Source: Gemmatimonas sp. (GTDB taxonomy: Bacteria; Gemmatimonadota; Gemmatimonadetes; Gemmatimonadales; Gemmatimonadaceae). Taken from it: a stretch of DNA of 64,000 nucleotides. The stretch is from positions 186,001 to 250,000 of the forward strand of contig NZ_JAJTHI010000010.1 in assembly GCF_021298855.1 (NCBI RefSeq). Reading direction: 5' to 3'. The notes beneath the pieces are model-generated. The model made no database searches. It was not told where the DNA came from and was given only the letters and a program-made list of their open reading frames with translations. Position numbers and translations under genes: made by a program. Shown piece by piece: positions 25,445-33,572 of this stretch. The stretch's first letter is position 1, and the number at the start of each line of letters is the position of its first letter.

Positions 25445-26194
25445 TCAGGCGATGTGGCGACGGCGACGGGATGCCCAGGCAAGCGCCACCAGCCCCACAC
25501 CCGTCAGCGCGAACGAACCAGGCTCCGGCACTTGCGCCAGGAAGACCTGCCGATCGGTGCGGAAGACCCCCTGCCCGTCAACCGGCGCGAGAATGCGGAA
25601 GTTGCTGGCGTCGTAGGTGGCATTCTGCACGGCCATGTCGAACCAGTACTGCGCGTTCGGATCACCGGTACCCGACTGGAACGTGAGATCGGGGAGGGTG
25701 GGCGATCCCACACCGGCATCCCAGAACAGGCGCCAGAGCGCCACGTGCATCTCGTTCCACTGCGCCTGATTGGCCATGGTCATCTGGGTGGTGAGCCATG
25801 CGGCCGAATTGAGCTTGGCGGTCGTCAAACCACCTGCCGTACCCTCCGGATCGTCGGCAAACTTGAGACGCAGTGCCGTCGGCACCGGCGCCATGGACGA
25901 GACGGCGTCGGAGAAGGTCAGGATCTGAATGTCACTGTCGCCGGCACGGCCGAGCCAGTCGAAGCAGTAGACAGCGAATTCGTTGGCCCCCATGGCGCCG
26001 CCGGTGGGCTGGAATTTCGCCCGGTACGGCCCGGTGATGATGTTGTTGGCGATGGGAGCACCGGCGTAGCTGCCGACGAAATCCAGATAGCCACTCGTGG
26101 CCGTCGGCGACGGCGCCTGAGCGTGCGCCGAACCCGCTGTCACGGTGGCGGCAACGAACGCGAGTCGAAGCGAGCGAGAGAAGGTGCGAGACAT
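25445..26194 (-). CDS. PEP-CTERM sorting domain protein
   Basis: 249 aa exported protein. The start at ATG 26192-26194 gives MSRTFSRSLRLAFVAATVTAGSAHAQ, a clear signal peptide; the longer frame has no signal. The C-terminus is VPEPGSFALTGVGLVALAW followed by ASRRRRHIA, the tripartite PEP-CTERM signal (PEP motif, hydrophobic span, Arg cluster) recognised by exosortases in known systems. The middle is tryptophan- and aromatic-rich (WNEMHVALWRLFWDAG) with no enzyme motif; it resembles other uncharacterised PEP-CTERM surface proteins. It shares a bidirectional terminator with the fasciclin gene and diverges from the amidohydrolase. No exosortase gene is in the window. Confidence 0.88.
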   Translation of the reverse strand: MSRTFSRSLRLAFVAATVTAGSAHAQAPSPTATSGYLDFVGSYAGAPIANNIITGPYRAKFQPTGGAMGANEFAVYCFDWLGRAGDSDIQILTFSDAVSSMAPVPTALRLKFADDPEGTAGGLTTAKLNSAAWLTTQMTMANQAQWNEMHVALWRLFWDAGVGSPTLPDLTFQSGTGDPNAQYWFDMAVQNATYDASNFRILAPVDGQGVFRTDRQVFLAQVPEPGSFALTGVGLVALAWASRRRRHIA

Positions 26195-26520
26195 GGGTCG
26201 GGAGGAAGGGGTGGATGCGGCGTGCACGAAGGGGGGAGACTCATGTTCCGTGCCACGATCACCCCCTCTGGCGCGGCCGCATCGATCGTGCGCCGTGTAG
26301 CGGAGGTGCCACACCCTGTGCATCGCCATCGCCGCACCTCCGCCCGCCGGTGCCTGATCGGGGCGCGTCGGCGTCGGCAAGCGGGAGCGTTACAGCACGG
26401 GCAAGCGGGCGCGTGTCCGCCGCCGATTCCTCCGGTATCGGGACGTGGCGCCGCGCGTCCGTCCGACGCGCGCCGTGGAACCGCCGCTGCGGAAAGACAG
26501 CGGCAGGCGCAGATTTCGCG
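26195..26520. other. Divergent intergenic region with an inverted repeat
   Basis: No gene supported between the PEP-CTERM gene (minus) and the amidohydrolase (plus), so both promoters should lie here. The only structure seen is a 10-bp inverted repeat, GCGGAGGTGC at 26300-26309 and GCACCTCCGC at 26334-26343, with 24 bp between. A CAGATT at 26510-26515, 5 nt before the amidohydrolase ATG, resembles the leaderless -10 pattern. Confidence 0.4.
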
Positions 26521-28224
26521 ATGCCCACTTTCACTGTTTCGTGCAGCGTACTGGTCGCGCTGCTCCTGACCAGCGCGCCACATGCCGCCGCGGCGCAGCC
26601 GTCGGCTGGCATGCCCCAGCCCCCGGCCGACCTCATCGTCACCAACGGCCGCATCTATACCGCCGACCCGGCCCGTCCGCTGGTGGACGCCTTTGCCGTG
26701 CGGGGTGGCCGGGTGGTCTTCACCGGATCCGCGCGCGAAGCCAAGGCGCTCGCCGGGCCGGCCACGACGGTCGTGGACGCCGACGGGCGCACCGTGATTC
26801 CGGGTATGGTGGACGGCCACGCCCACTTCTCCGGGCTCGCCCAGAAGCTCCGCAGTGTGGACCTCGTGGGCACCAGGAGCCTGGACGAGGTGATCGCCCG
26901 CGTGGTGGAGCGCGCCCGGCGGACCCCCAAAGGCACTTGGATCGTTGGCCGTGGCTGGGACCAAAATGCGTGGGGCCACACCGCCTTCCCCACCCACGAG
27001 GCGCTGAGTGCGGCCACCCCCGATCATCCGGTCCTGCTGGAACGGGTGGACGGTCACGCCGCCTACGTGAACGCCGCCGCGATGCAGCGGGCCGGGCTCA
27101 CCGCCGCCACCAAGGATCCAAGCGGCGGCAGGATCGTTCGCGACACGAAGGGCAATCCCACCGGCGTGCTGATCGACCGCGCGAGCAGCCTGGTGGAACG
27201 GCAGGTGCCGCCGCTCTCGCGCCAGGAGATGCGCGCCGCGCTCAGGGACGCCGTGGCGCGGATGCACTCGCTGGGGCTCGTGGGCATGCACGATGCGGGC
27301 GCGAGCCGCGAGCAGATCGAACTCTTCGCGGACATGGCGCAGCAGGGGGAACTCAATCTGCGTGTGTACGTGATGATCGCTGACGACGCGACTGCGCTCG
27401 ATCATTACTTCCAGGTGGGCCCACGCTCCGCGCTCTACGATGGCCAGCTGTGGGTGCGCGCGGTCAAGCTCTACGCCGACGGGGCCATGGGCTCGCGCGG
27501 TGCCGCACTGCTGGAGCCGTACAGCGACGACCCGAACAACAGCGGGCTCCTGTTGAGTGCCCCGGCGCACATCGAGGACGTGGCCCGCCGGGGCCTCGCC
27601 GCCGGCTTTCAGGTCAACACCCACGCCATTGGGGATCGCGGCAATCGGGTCGTGCTCGACGCCTACGAAAAGGCGCTCGATGCCCGCCCCACCGCCGACC
27701 ACCGTTTTCGCGTGGAGCACGCGCAGATCCTGCACCAGGACGACATTCCGCGCTTCGCCCAGCTGGGGGTGATTCCCAGCATGCAGGCCAGCCACCAGAC
27801 CAGCGACATGTACTGGATTGGCAAGCGTCTGGGCCCCACGCGCCTGTATGGTGCCTATGCCTGGCAGTCGCTGCTGCAGACCGGCGTGGTGATCCCCAAC
27901 GGGTCGGACTTCCCGGTCGAGGAGGTGAACCCGCTCATCAGCTTCCACGCCAGCATTGCCCGCCAGGATGCGCGTGACTGGCCTGCCGGTGGCTGGTACC
28001 CCGAGCAGCGCCTGTCGCGCGAAGACGCGCTGCGCAGCATGACGCTCTGGCCGGCGTATGCGGGCTTCCAGGAGCAGCTCATGGGCTCGATCACGCCGGG
28101 CAAGTACGCCGACTTCGTGGTGCTCGATCAGGACATCATGCGCATCCCAGCGGACCTGGTATTGCGGACACGCGTGCTGAGCACCTGGCTGGCTGGCAGA
28201 CTCGTCTATAAGACCCCACACTGA
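26521..28224 (+). CDS. Exported amidohydrolase, YtcJ/amidohydrolase-3 family
   Basis: 567 aa. The start ATG 26521 gives a signal peptide (SVLVALLLTSAPHAAAAQP); the frame is open further upstream but without a plausible N-terminus. The fold is shown by DLIVTNGRIYTADPARPLVDAFAVRGGRVVF (small beta domain), VIPGMVDGHAHFSG with the H-x-H metal motif, LVGMHDAGASREQIELF, VNTHAIGDRGNR (metal His), VEHAQILHQDDIPRF, and PNGSDFPVEEVNPL (late Asp). The C-terminal LMGSITPGKYADFVVLDQD closes the beta domain. Family members hydrolyse C-N bonds in cyclic or N-acyl substrates. Export to the periplasm is inferred from the signal. Substrate unknown. Confidence 0.93.
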   Translation: MPTFTVSCSVLVALLLTSAPHAAAAQPSAGMPQPPADLIVTNGRIYTADPARPLVDAFAVRGGRVVFTGSAREAKALAGPATTVVDADGRTVIPGMVDGHAHFSGLAQKLRSVDLVGTRSLDEVIARVVERARRTPKGTWIVGRGWDQNAWGHTAFPTHEALSAATPDHPVLLERVDGHAAYVNAAAMQRAGLTAATKDPSGGRIVRDTKGNPTGVLIDRASSLVERQVPPLSRQEMRAALRDAVARMHSLGLVGMHDAGASREQIELFADMAQQGELNLRVYVMIADDATALDHYFQVGPRSALYDGQLWVRAVKLYADGAMGSRGAALLEPYSDDPNNSGLLLSAPAHIEDVARRGLAAGFQVNTHAIGDRGNRVVLDAYEKALDARPTADHRFRVEHAQILHQDDIPRFAQLGVIPSMQASHQTSDMYWIGKRLGPTRLYGAYAWQSLLQTGVVIPNGSDFPVEEVNPLISFHASIARQDARDWPAGGWYPEQRLSREDALRSMTLWPAYAGFQEQLMGSITPGKYADFVVLDQDIMRIPADLVLRTRVLSTWLAGRLVYKTPH

Positions 28225-28338
28225 GCAGGCGAAGACGCCACATTCCGATGCGTGCTCGCCACACTTCATGGGACATGGAGTAGCAAGCAGGGACGAAAAC
28301 ACAACGAGTTAGCTGCGCGGGGACGCGCGGCACATGTC

Positions 28339-28366
28339 TTGAAGTGAACGCGAGTGTTCCTACTTT
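28339..28366 (+). promoter_or_regulatory. Possible promoter of the second PEP-CTERM gene
   Basis: TTGAAG at 28339-28344, 16 bp, then TACTTT at 28361-28366, about 21 bp before the ATG. Both hexamers are imperfect; offered as the best candidate in a 163-bp gap. Confidence 0.3.
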
Positions 28367-28387
28367 CCCCCCTTTCCCCAAGTTGCC

Positions 28388-29167
28388 ATGCGCAATCTGT
28401 TCCTCTCGGCAGCCGCCGCCGTCGCCGTGGCCCTCCCGAGCACCGCAAGCGCCCAGCTTGCCTCACCCAACGGGGCCCTGCCGTCCGGCGTGAGCGTGAT
28501 CGGCGGTGTCGTGGCCGACCTCATCGGCACGAACGGCACGCGGCTCGTGTCGCAGCTGTCGGCCTCGTCGCTGTACCGTGGCTTCTCGAACAATCCGGAG
28601 AATCCGGTCCCCGGTACGGCGAGTGGCAATCCGCTGACCATCGGCACCCAGACCGGCTTCACCGCCGGCAACCTGCTGCTGCTGGGTGGCGGCCTCTCCA
28701 GCGCGTCGTTCCGCTTCACCCTGTATGACGGCGACACGGGCGCGGGCAACTTCGACGAAAACGACAACACCCTGCTGGTGAACGGTGCCACCATCGGCAA
28801 CTGGTCGAGCGTGTCGACCAGCCAAACCAATTCCACCGGCGGGACGATTGGCTCCGCCACGCTTGGCTTCCTGGACGACCAACTCTATACGGGCTGGTTC
28901 ACCACGACCGATCTGACGGCATTGGGTACGATCTGGAGCGCGCTGAACACCAATCTGAGCCTGGTCTTCCAGCTGCAGGACGTCGATCCCGCCGACAACT
29001 TCTTCGACTTCACGCAGGGCATCAACAGCAGCCTCATCGACGTGGGCACGGGCCCCGTGGTGCAGCCGCCAACGGGCAATGCGGTGCCGGAGCCGGCGTC
29101 GCTGGCGCTGGTGATCGGCGGCGCAATGGCGATGGGCGCGGCCGCCCGTCGTCGCCGCAAGGCCTGA
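28388..29167 (+). CDS. PEP-CTERM sorting domain protein
   Basis: 259 aa with signal peptide MRNLFLSAAAAVAVALPSTASAQ and C-terminal NAVPEPASLALVIGGAMAMG plus AAARRRRKA, a textbook PEP-CTERM tail. The mature part is Asn/Thr/Ser/Gly-rich and short of Lys and Cys, with acidic stretches such as YDGDTGAGNFDENDNTLL. These features are common in exosortase substrates, but it has no catalytic motif. A perfect-stem terminator follows 18 bp after the stop, so it is transcribed alone. Likely an extracellular or surface-attached protein of unknown role. Confidence 0.92.
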   Translation: MRNLFLSAAAAVAVALPSTASAQLASPNGALPSGVSVIGGVVADLIGTNGTRLVSQLSASSLYRGFSNNPENPVPGTASGNPLTIGTQTGFTAGNLLLLGGGLSSASFRFTLYDGDTGAGNFDENDNTLLVNGATIGNWSSVSTSQTNSTGGTIGSATLGFLDDQLYTGWFTTTDLTALGTIWSALNTNLSLVFQLQDVDPADNFFDFTQGINSSLIDVGTGPVVQPPTGNAVPEPASLALVIGGAMAMGAAARRRRKA

Positions 29168-29185
29168 TCGCAGCAGCTGAGGTGG

Positions 29186-29228
29186 AGGGGGCGGAGCGAC
29201 TCATGTCGCTCCGCCCCCTTTTTTTTTC
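29186..29228 (+). terminator. Intrinsic terminator after the PEP-CTERM gene
   Basis: Perfect 15-bp stem (29186-29200 with 29205-29219, core GGGGGCGGAGCGAC), TCAT tetraloop and a run of ten T. Strong Rho-independent terminator for the plus strand. Confidence 0.96.
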
Positions 29229-29312
29229 GCCATAACTCGCCAGGTCGCGCGCACGAGCGCAGCATTGGACAGAGCGCCACGCTCCCCCGTGTGTCTCCCT
29301 GCCTCCCCCGTC

Positions 29313-30215
29313 ATGCGCATCGTTTCCCTGCTCCCCGCCGCCACCGAGATCGTCGCGCTCCTTGGCGCCACCGACCATCTGGTCGGCATTACGCACGAGT
29401 GCGACTACCCCGACGTGGTGCGCTCGCGCGCCCGCGTCACCCGCAGCGCCCTCCCCCACGCCCACGATCCGTCGGCCATCGATGCGGCGGTGCGTGATGC
29501 CCACGCCGACGGCGTGGCGCTCTTCACCCTCGACGCAAAGACCATCACGGCACTCCACCCGACGGCGATTCTCACCCAGGCGCTGTGCGAGGTGTGCGCC
29601 GTACGCGAGGCGGACGTCCGGGCGCTCGCCGCCCGCCTTGCGCCGCCGCCGGCGGTAGTGACGCTGGGCGGCACCTCACTGGACGGCATCTATGCGGATA
29701 TCCGGGCCGTAGCCCGGGCCATCGGCACCGACGACGAGGCCGACGAACTGCTCGCGGGGCTGCGGGATCGCGTGGAGCATGTGCACCGCACGCTCAAGGC
29801 GGCGCAGGCACCGCGCCCTCGGGTTGCCCTGGTGGAGTGGACCGACCCGCTCTACGTCGCCGGGCACTGGGGACCCGAGCAGATCGCCCGTGCCGGCGGC
29901 ATCGATGTGCTGGGCGTGGCGGCAGCGCATAGCGTCCCGGTAGCCATGGACGCCCTGCGCAAGGCCGACCCGGAGATCGTGTTGTTTGCCCCCTGCGGCT
30001 ACACGCTCGAGCAGGCGACCGCGGAGGGGAGGCGGTGTCTTGCCCTGCCGCAGTGGCAATGGCTCGAGGGGCGGCAGGTCTGGGCGCTCGACGCCAACGG
30101 CCTCATCTCACGGCCCGGGCCGCGGGTGGTGGAAGGCATCGAGGCCATGGCCAGCATCATCGCGCCCACGCTGTTCAGCGAGATCGAGCCCTGGCATGCG
30201 GTGCGGCTGCAGTAA
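29313..30215 (+). CDS. Cobalamin-binding (BtuF-like) protein lacking a signal peptide
   Basis: 300 aa from ATG 29313. Periplasmic-binding-protein type III fold of the BtuF/vitamin-B12 class: RIVSLLPAATEIVALLGATDHLVGITHECDYP, then PTAILTQALCEVCAV, LGGTSLDGIYADIRAVARAIG, VALVEWTDPLYVAGHWGPEQIARAGG and DPEIVLFAPCGYTLEQ. No signal peptide or lipobox precedes the fold, and the short in-frame extension upstream (MDRAPRSPVCLPAS) is not one either. Known BtuF proteins are periplasmic, so this version may act in the cytoplasm or use an unusual export route. No BtuCD genes are adjacent. A B12 link is coherent with the B12-dependent MetH in the window, though 29 kb away. Confidence 0.85.
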   Translation: MRIVSLLPAATEIVALLGATDHLVGITHECDYPDVVRSRARVTRSALPHAHDPSAIDAAVRDAHADGVALFTLDAKTITALHPTAILTQALCEVCAVREADVRALAARLAPPPAVVTLGGTSLDGIYADIRAVARAIGTDDEADELLAGLRDRVEHVHRTLKAAQAPRPRVALVEWTDPLYVAGHWGPEQIARAGGIDVLGVAAAHSVPVAMDALRKADPEIVLFAPCGYTLEQATAEGRRCLALPQWQWLEGRQVWALDANGLISRPGPRVVEGIEAMASIIAPTLFSEIEPWHAVRLQ

Positions 30216-30237
30216 CACGCACGCACAACTCTCAACC

Positions 30238-30336
30238 CTCGACCCGTAACCCTGAACGGGCGCGCCATCAGCTACCCACGCGATCTTGCGGATCGGGGCG
30301 GCGAGTGACAACACGCGCGTTCAGGGTGGAGGGTCG
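30238..30336. repeat. Imperfect inverted repeat between convergent genes
   Basis: The segment at 30238-30264 (CGACCC...ACCCTGAACG) is repeated in inverse at 30314-30336 (CGCGCGTTCAGGGT...GGGTCG). The arms are about 23 nt with a few mismatches. It lies between the cobalamin-binding gene and the convergent TSUP gene, so it may act as a terminator. The pyrimidine-rich ACCCTGAAC text looks like a dispersed intergenic repeat. Confidence 0.5.
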
Positions 30337-30367
30337 CGCGTTCTGGGTTGTGGGTGGGTGCGAGCCC

Positions 30368-30724
30368 TCAGCCCACCCACATTTTTGCCGCCATCAGCAC
30401 CATCAGCACCGCAAATCCTTTCCGCAGCACATCCCCATCCATGTGCGTGGCAATCCAACTCCCGCCGAATGCGCCCACCGCCATGCCCACCGCAATGAGC
30501 AGCGCGTCGCGCGGCTGCAGATGGCCGGCCCGGTAGTAGGTCAGCGCACCGACCGCCGCCCCGAGCGGCAGCACCAGCGCGGCCAGCGACGTGCCGGCCG
30601 CCTGCTGCGGGGGCATTTTCGCGAGATACACCAGCGCCGGCACGATCACGATGCCGCCGCCGATGCCGAAGACGCCCGACAGAATGCCGGCGCCCAGGCC
30701 GATGGCAAGAAGCAGGAGGGTCAT
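30368..30724 (-). CDS. Short TSUP (TauE/SafE-type) permease
   Basis: 118 aa, about four membrane helices. It begins LLAIGLGAGILSGVFGIGGGIVIVPAL, the canonical first motif of sulfite-exporter TauE/SafE proteins, and continues AAGTSLAALVLPLGAAVGALTYYRAG and MAVGAFGGSWIATHMDGDVLRKGFAVLMV. Full-length TSUP proteins carry two such repeats (about 240-270 aa); this is a single half and may work as a dimer. Organic-anion or sulfur-compound transport is the family role. The start is ATG 30722-30724, preceded by TATTGT 6 nt upstream. It is divergent from the M42 peptidase with only 29 bp between start codons. Confidence 0.88.
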   Translation of the reverse strand: MTLLLLAIGLGAGILSGVFGIGGGIVIVPALVYLAKMPPQQAAGTSLAALVLPLGAAVGALTYYRAGHLQPRDALLIAVGMAVGAFGGSWIATHMDGDVLRKGFAVLMVLMAAKMWVG

Positions 30725-30730
30725 GCCTCC

Positions 30731-30736
30731 ACAATA
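30731..30736 (-). promoter_or_regulatory. Putative -10 box of the TSUP gene (leaderless type)
   Basis: TATTGT on the minus strand, then 6 nt (GGAGGC), then ATG. It lies 5 bp from the opposing -10 of the M42 peptidase gene. Confidence 0.5.
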
Positions 30737-30741
30737 GCACC

Positions 30742-30747
30742 TATATT
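30742..30747 (+). promoter_or_regulatory. Putative -10 box of the M42 peptidase gene (leaderless type)
   Basis: TATATT, then 6 nt (CCTCCC), then ATG 30754. Back to back with the TSUP -10, so the two promoters cannot be melted independently if both are used. Confidence 0.55.
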
Positions 30748-30753
30748 CCTCCC

Positions 30754-31827
30754 ATGCTTTCCGACTCCTCCCTCGCCTTTCTCAAGCGCCTGCTCGACAC
30801 CCCTGGGCCGTCGGGGTTCGAAGGCGCACCGGCGCGTGTGTGGCGCGCCGAAGCGGCCACCTTTGCGGCCGACATCCGCGCCGACGTCGTCGGCAACTCG
30901 CTGGCCACCGCCGAGGGGGATGGCACCGGCCCCACCATTCTGCTGGCGGGCCATATCGACGAGATCGGCATCATCGTCACCCACATTGACGACAAGGGGT
31001 ACGTCTACGTCGAGCCCATCGGCGGGTGGGACCCGCAGGTCCTCGTGGCGCAGCGTATCCGCTTTCTCGGGCGCCATGGCGATGTCGTTGGCGTGATCGG
31101 GAAGAAGCCCATTCACCTCATGAAGCCGGACGAGCGCGAGAAGGCCTCCAAGATCACCGATCTGTGGGTGGATATCGGCGTCACGACCAAGGCGGAAGCG
31201 CTCGAACTGCTGGAGGTGGGTGACGCAGGGGTCATCGACTCGCGCACCCTCGACCTGCCCAACAACCGCCTCGTGAGCCGCAGTATCGACAACCGCATTG
31301 GCGCGTTCGTGGTGCTGGAGGCGCTGCGTCGCTACGCGGCACGCCCCGGGGCGGCGCGCGTCGTGGCGGCCGCGACGGCGCAGGAGGAGATCGGCTACAG
31401 CGGCGGTGGGGCGCGTGTAGCGGCGCAGGGCGTGGAGGCCAGCATGGCCATCGCGGTGGACGTGACCTTCGCCACCGACCATCCCGGCATGAAGAAAGAA
31501 GAGCTGGGCGAGCATAGCGTCGGGGGCGGCCCCGTGCTCACGCGCGGCAGTGTGACCAGCCCGGTCGTGTATCGGCTGCTGGCCGACACGGCGCAGGCGC
31601 TGTCGATCCCGTACAGCATCCACGCCGCCGGACGCTTCACGAGCACGGACGCGGACGCCATGCAGCTCGCCCGCACGGGTGTGGCCACGGCGCTGGTGAG
31701 CATCCCCAACCGGTACATGCACTCCCCCAACGAGATGGTGTCGCTCGACGATCTCGATCGCGCCGCCGAACTCATTGCGGAAACGTGTCGTCGGGTAACG
31801 GCGTCCACCGACTTCACGGCGCGCTGA
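30754..31827 (+). CDS. M42-family metallo-aminopeptidase
   Basis: 357 aa dinuclear zinc peptidase of family M42 (glutamyl/deblocking aminopeptidase type, TET-forming in known members). All metal and catalytic motifs are visible: ILLAGHIDEIG (His and Asp), SRSIDNRIGAFVVLEAL (bridging Asp), AATAQEEIGYSGG (Glu-Glu base and ligand), AVDVTFATDHPG (Asp ligand) and NRYMHSPNEMV (His ligand). The N-terminal LLDTPGPSGFEGAPARVW is the usual family opening. Role: trimming N-terminal residues from peptides in the cytoplasm. The start is fixed by the TATATT-N6-ATG arrangement. Some relatives are annotated as endoglucanases, which the motifs do not support. Confidence 0.95.
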   Translation: MLSDSSLAFLKRLLDTPGPSGFEGAPARVWRAEAATFAADIRADVVGNSLATAEGDGTGPTILLAGHIDEIGIIVTHIDDKGYVYVEPIGGWDPQVLVAQRIRFLGRHGDVVGVIGKKPIHLMKPDEREKASKITDLWVDIGVTTKAEALELLEVGDAGVIDSRTLDLPNNRLVSRSIDNRIGAFVVLEALRRYAARPGAARVVAAATAQEEIGYSGGGARVAAQGVEASMAIAVDVTFATDHPGMKKEELGEHSVGGGPVLTRGSVTSPVVYRLLADTAQALSIPYSIHAAGRFTSTDADAMQLARTGVATALVSIPNRYMHSPNEMVSLDDLDRAAELIAETCRRVTASTDFTAR

Positions 31828-31833
31828 CCGCCC

Positions 31834-31867
31834 CTGACGCGGCGGACGCCGCTATCCCGGGCGTCAG
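31834..31867. terminator. Weak hairpin between convergent genes
   Basis: CTGACGC at 31834-31840 pairs with GCGTCAG at 31861-31867, with an internal CGGCG-GA-CGCCG hairpin. It lies between the M42 gene and the HEAT gene, whose stop is inside the right arm. No T-tract. Confidence 0.3.
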
Positions 31868-33507
31868 CCGCGCAGTCGGAGGGCTGCCTGCGCCACTTCC
31901 GGGTCGGCGTCGTTCGTGAGGGTTTCCACGTGGGGCATGATGGCGCTGCCGCGTGCCTTCACCAGCGCTTCGAGCGCGGCGATGCGCAGCCACGCTTCAC
32001 GCGACGCCTCACCCGTGTCACCCGCCGACTGTTGCGGCATCGCCAGCCGGAACAGCCGTTGTACGGCGTCGGCGCCACCCAGCTTGCCCAGCGATGCCAC
32101 CATCTCGAGCGCCACATCCTCATCGGTTTCCTTCTCGAGGGCCATGGCGAGACGCACTGCCGGGGGGCGCACCATGCCGCTGGTGCCTGGCGTCAGTCCG
32201 TAGCTCACCGCCGCGATGCGTCGCACCTCGGCGCTCGCATCGTCAATGGCCGCGTGCAGCCCCTGCAGCGCCTTGACCGTGCCCAGCCGCACCAGCGAAC
32301 GCGCCGCCGCCACCCGGATGCGGTCATCGGCATGTTGCAGCAACGGCAGCATGGCAAGATCGGCCTGCTCGACGCCCATCTCGCCCAGCAGTGCCACCGC
32401 ATTGCGCACCACGAACCAGCGGGAATCGCGAACGAGATCGAACAGCATGGGGCCGGCGATGTCGAGTTGGACGATGCTGTCGAAATAGACGCGCCGCGCG
32501 GCGCCATCCTCGGCCTGCAGCAGCTGTTTGACCAGGATGTCCACGGCGGTCTCGCCGGCCCGGGCCAGCAGTTCCAGCAGCATCGTGCGGTCTTCCACGT
32601 ACGGAAGTCGCCCCGCCAGCAGCTCGAGGCTGCTGCGGTGCTGCAGCCGGCGCATCACCCGTTCGAGCGCCAACCGACCGCCCCCTCCAGCAACGACGTG
32701 CGCCTGACGCGCCGCCGCGACGGCGACCTGCTCCAACAGCCGGGCGTCTCCACGGAACTCTGCCTGATCGATGAGCGGCACCAGCGCGTCCACCACGCGA
32801 CTGCCCGCCGTATCATCGGTGGCGGCCGCCAGCCGCACCAGCGTGGGACCGGCCCCCCGCAATGCCGCGGCCGAGATACCAGTGTCAGCGTCCGACGGCA
32901 TCGATGACGTCCCTGCCGCCAGGCCCCCGGCGCCATCCAGGGGAGTGGCGAGGCGATGCCCGCCCGGTTGATCCGCCGGCGTGACGAGGACGCTCCAGGA
33001 CCGCAGCAGTTCGCGCGGTTGCTGTTCGGCCACGGCACTCATCGAGGTGGGCGTATCGTTCGTGACCGGCGTATCGTCCGCCGCGCGCCGCCGCGCCAGC
33101 AGCGTCGCCAGCGTCAGCAGTTCGGCCGGCGCCGCACCCTGCCGTACGGTGATGCCACCCACGCCCAGCGACAGGCAGCGGACGAGCAAGGTGCTCAGCA
33201 GGGGATCGTCACGCGTGAGCCCCCGATCCACCGGCTCGCCGTCGAGCACGAACTGCTGCTCCTGGATCCGGCACTGCACGGGTGCTTCACGCACCCGGGC
33301 GGTCACTTGACGCATCGCATCCCGCACCGCGGTTGCTGCGCTCCCCCCCTGTGCACCGTCGGGGGACGAGCCAAGCGTAGCCAGGCGATCGACGAGCAGC
33401 GCGAGCGAACGGAGGGTGCCACGCGCCGCACGCCCGTCGGGGCCTGCGTGCTGCACGACGGATTCGCCCGCGGCGACCACGGTACGGCGATAGCCAAGAG
33501 GGGGCAT
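31864..33507 (-). CDS. HEAT-repeat protein
   Basis: 547 aa. The C-terminal 250 residues are HEAT/PBS-lyase-like helical repeats: FVVRNAVALLGEMGVEQADLAMLPLLQHADDRIRVAAARSLVRLGTVKALQGLHAAIDDASAEVRRIAAVSYG, and at the end LTNDADPEVAQAALRL. The N-terminal half (VVAAGESVVQHAG; QEQQFVLDGEPVDRG; LRCLSLGVGGITVRQGA) resembles the regulatory region of proteins that sit beside HD-GYP or response-regulator systems, but I cannot name it. Such repeats mediate protein binding. The start ATG 33505-33507 is preferred over the GTG at 33534, because TATCTT sits 6 nt before it. No signal peptide, so cytoplasmic. Confidence 0.85.
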   Translation of the reverse strand: MPPLGYRRTVVAAGESVVQHAGPDGRAARGTLRSLALLVDRLATLGSSPDGAQGGSAATAVRDAMRQVTARVREAPVQCRIQEQQFVLDGEPVDRGLTRDDPLLSTLLVRCLSLGVGGITVRQGAAPAELLTLATLLARRRAADDTPVTNDTPTSMSAVAEQQPRELLRSWSVLVTPADQPGGHRLATPLDGAGGLAAGTSSMPSDADTGISAAALRGAGPTLVRLAAATDDTAGSRVVDALVPLIDQAEFRGDARLLEQVAVAAARQAHVVAGGGGRLALERVMRRLQHRSSLELLAGRLPYVEDRTMLLELLARAGETAVDILVKQLLQAEDGAARRVYFDSIVQLDIAGPMLFDLVRDSRWFVVRNAVALLGEMGVEQADLAMLPLLQHADDRIRVAAARSLVRLGTVKALQGLHAAIDDASAEVRRIAAVSYGLTPGTSGMVRPPAVRLAMALEKETDEDVALEMVASLGKLGGADAVQRLFRLAMPQQSAGDTGEASREAWLRIAALEALVKARGSAIMPHVETLTNDADPEVAQAALRLRG

Positions 33508-33513
33508 GCCACA

Positions 33514-33519
33514 AAGATA
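33514..33519 (-). promoter_or_regulatory. Putative -10 box of the HEAT gene (leaderless type)
   Basis: TATCTT on the minus strand, 6 nt, then ATG. A TTCACC hexamer lies 17 bp further upstream (33537-33542), a partial -35 match. Confidence 0.5.
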
Positions 33520-33560
33520 GGCCACAAGCCGCACCGGGTGAACGGTGCCGCATCGACCGC

Positions 33561-33566
33561 TAGCTT
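33561..33566 (+). promoter_or_regulatory. Putative -10 box of the alpha/beta hydrolase gene (leaderless type)
   Basis: TAGCTT, 6 nt, then ATG 33573. Same spacing as the other leaderless candidates. Confidence 0.4.
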
Positions 33567-33572
33567 TGGACC

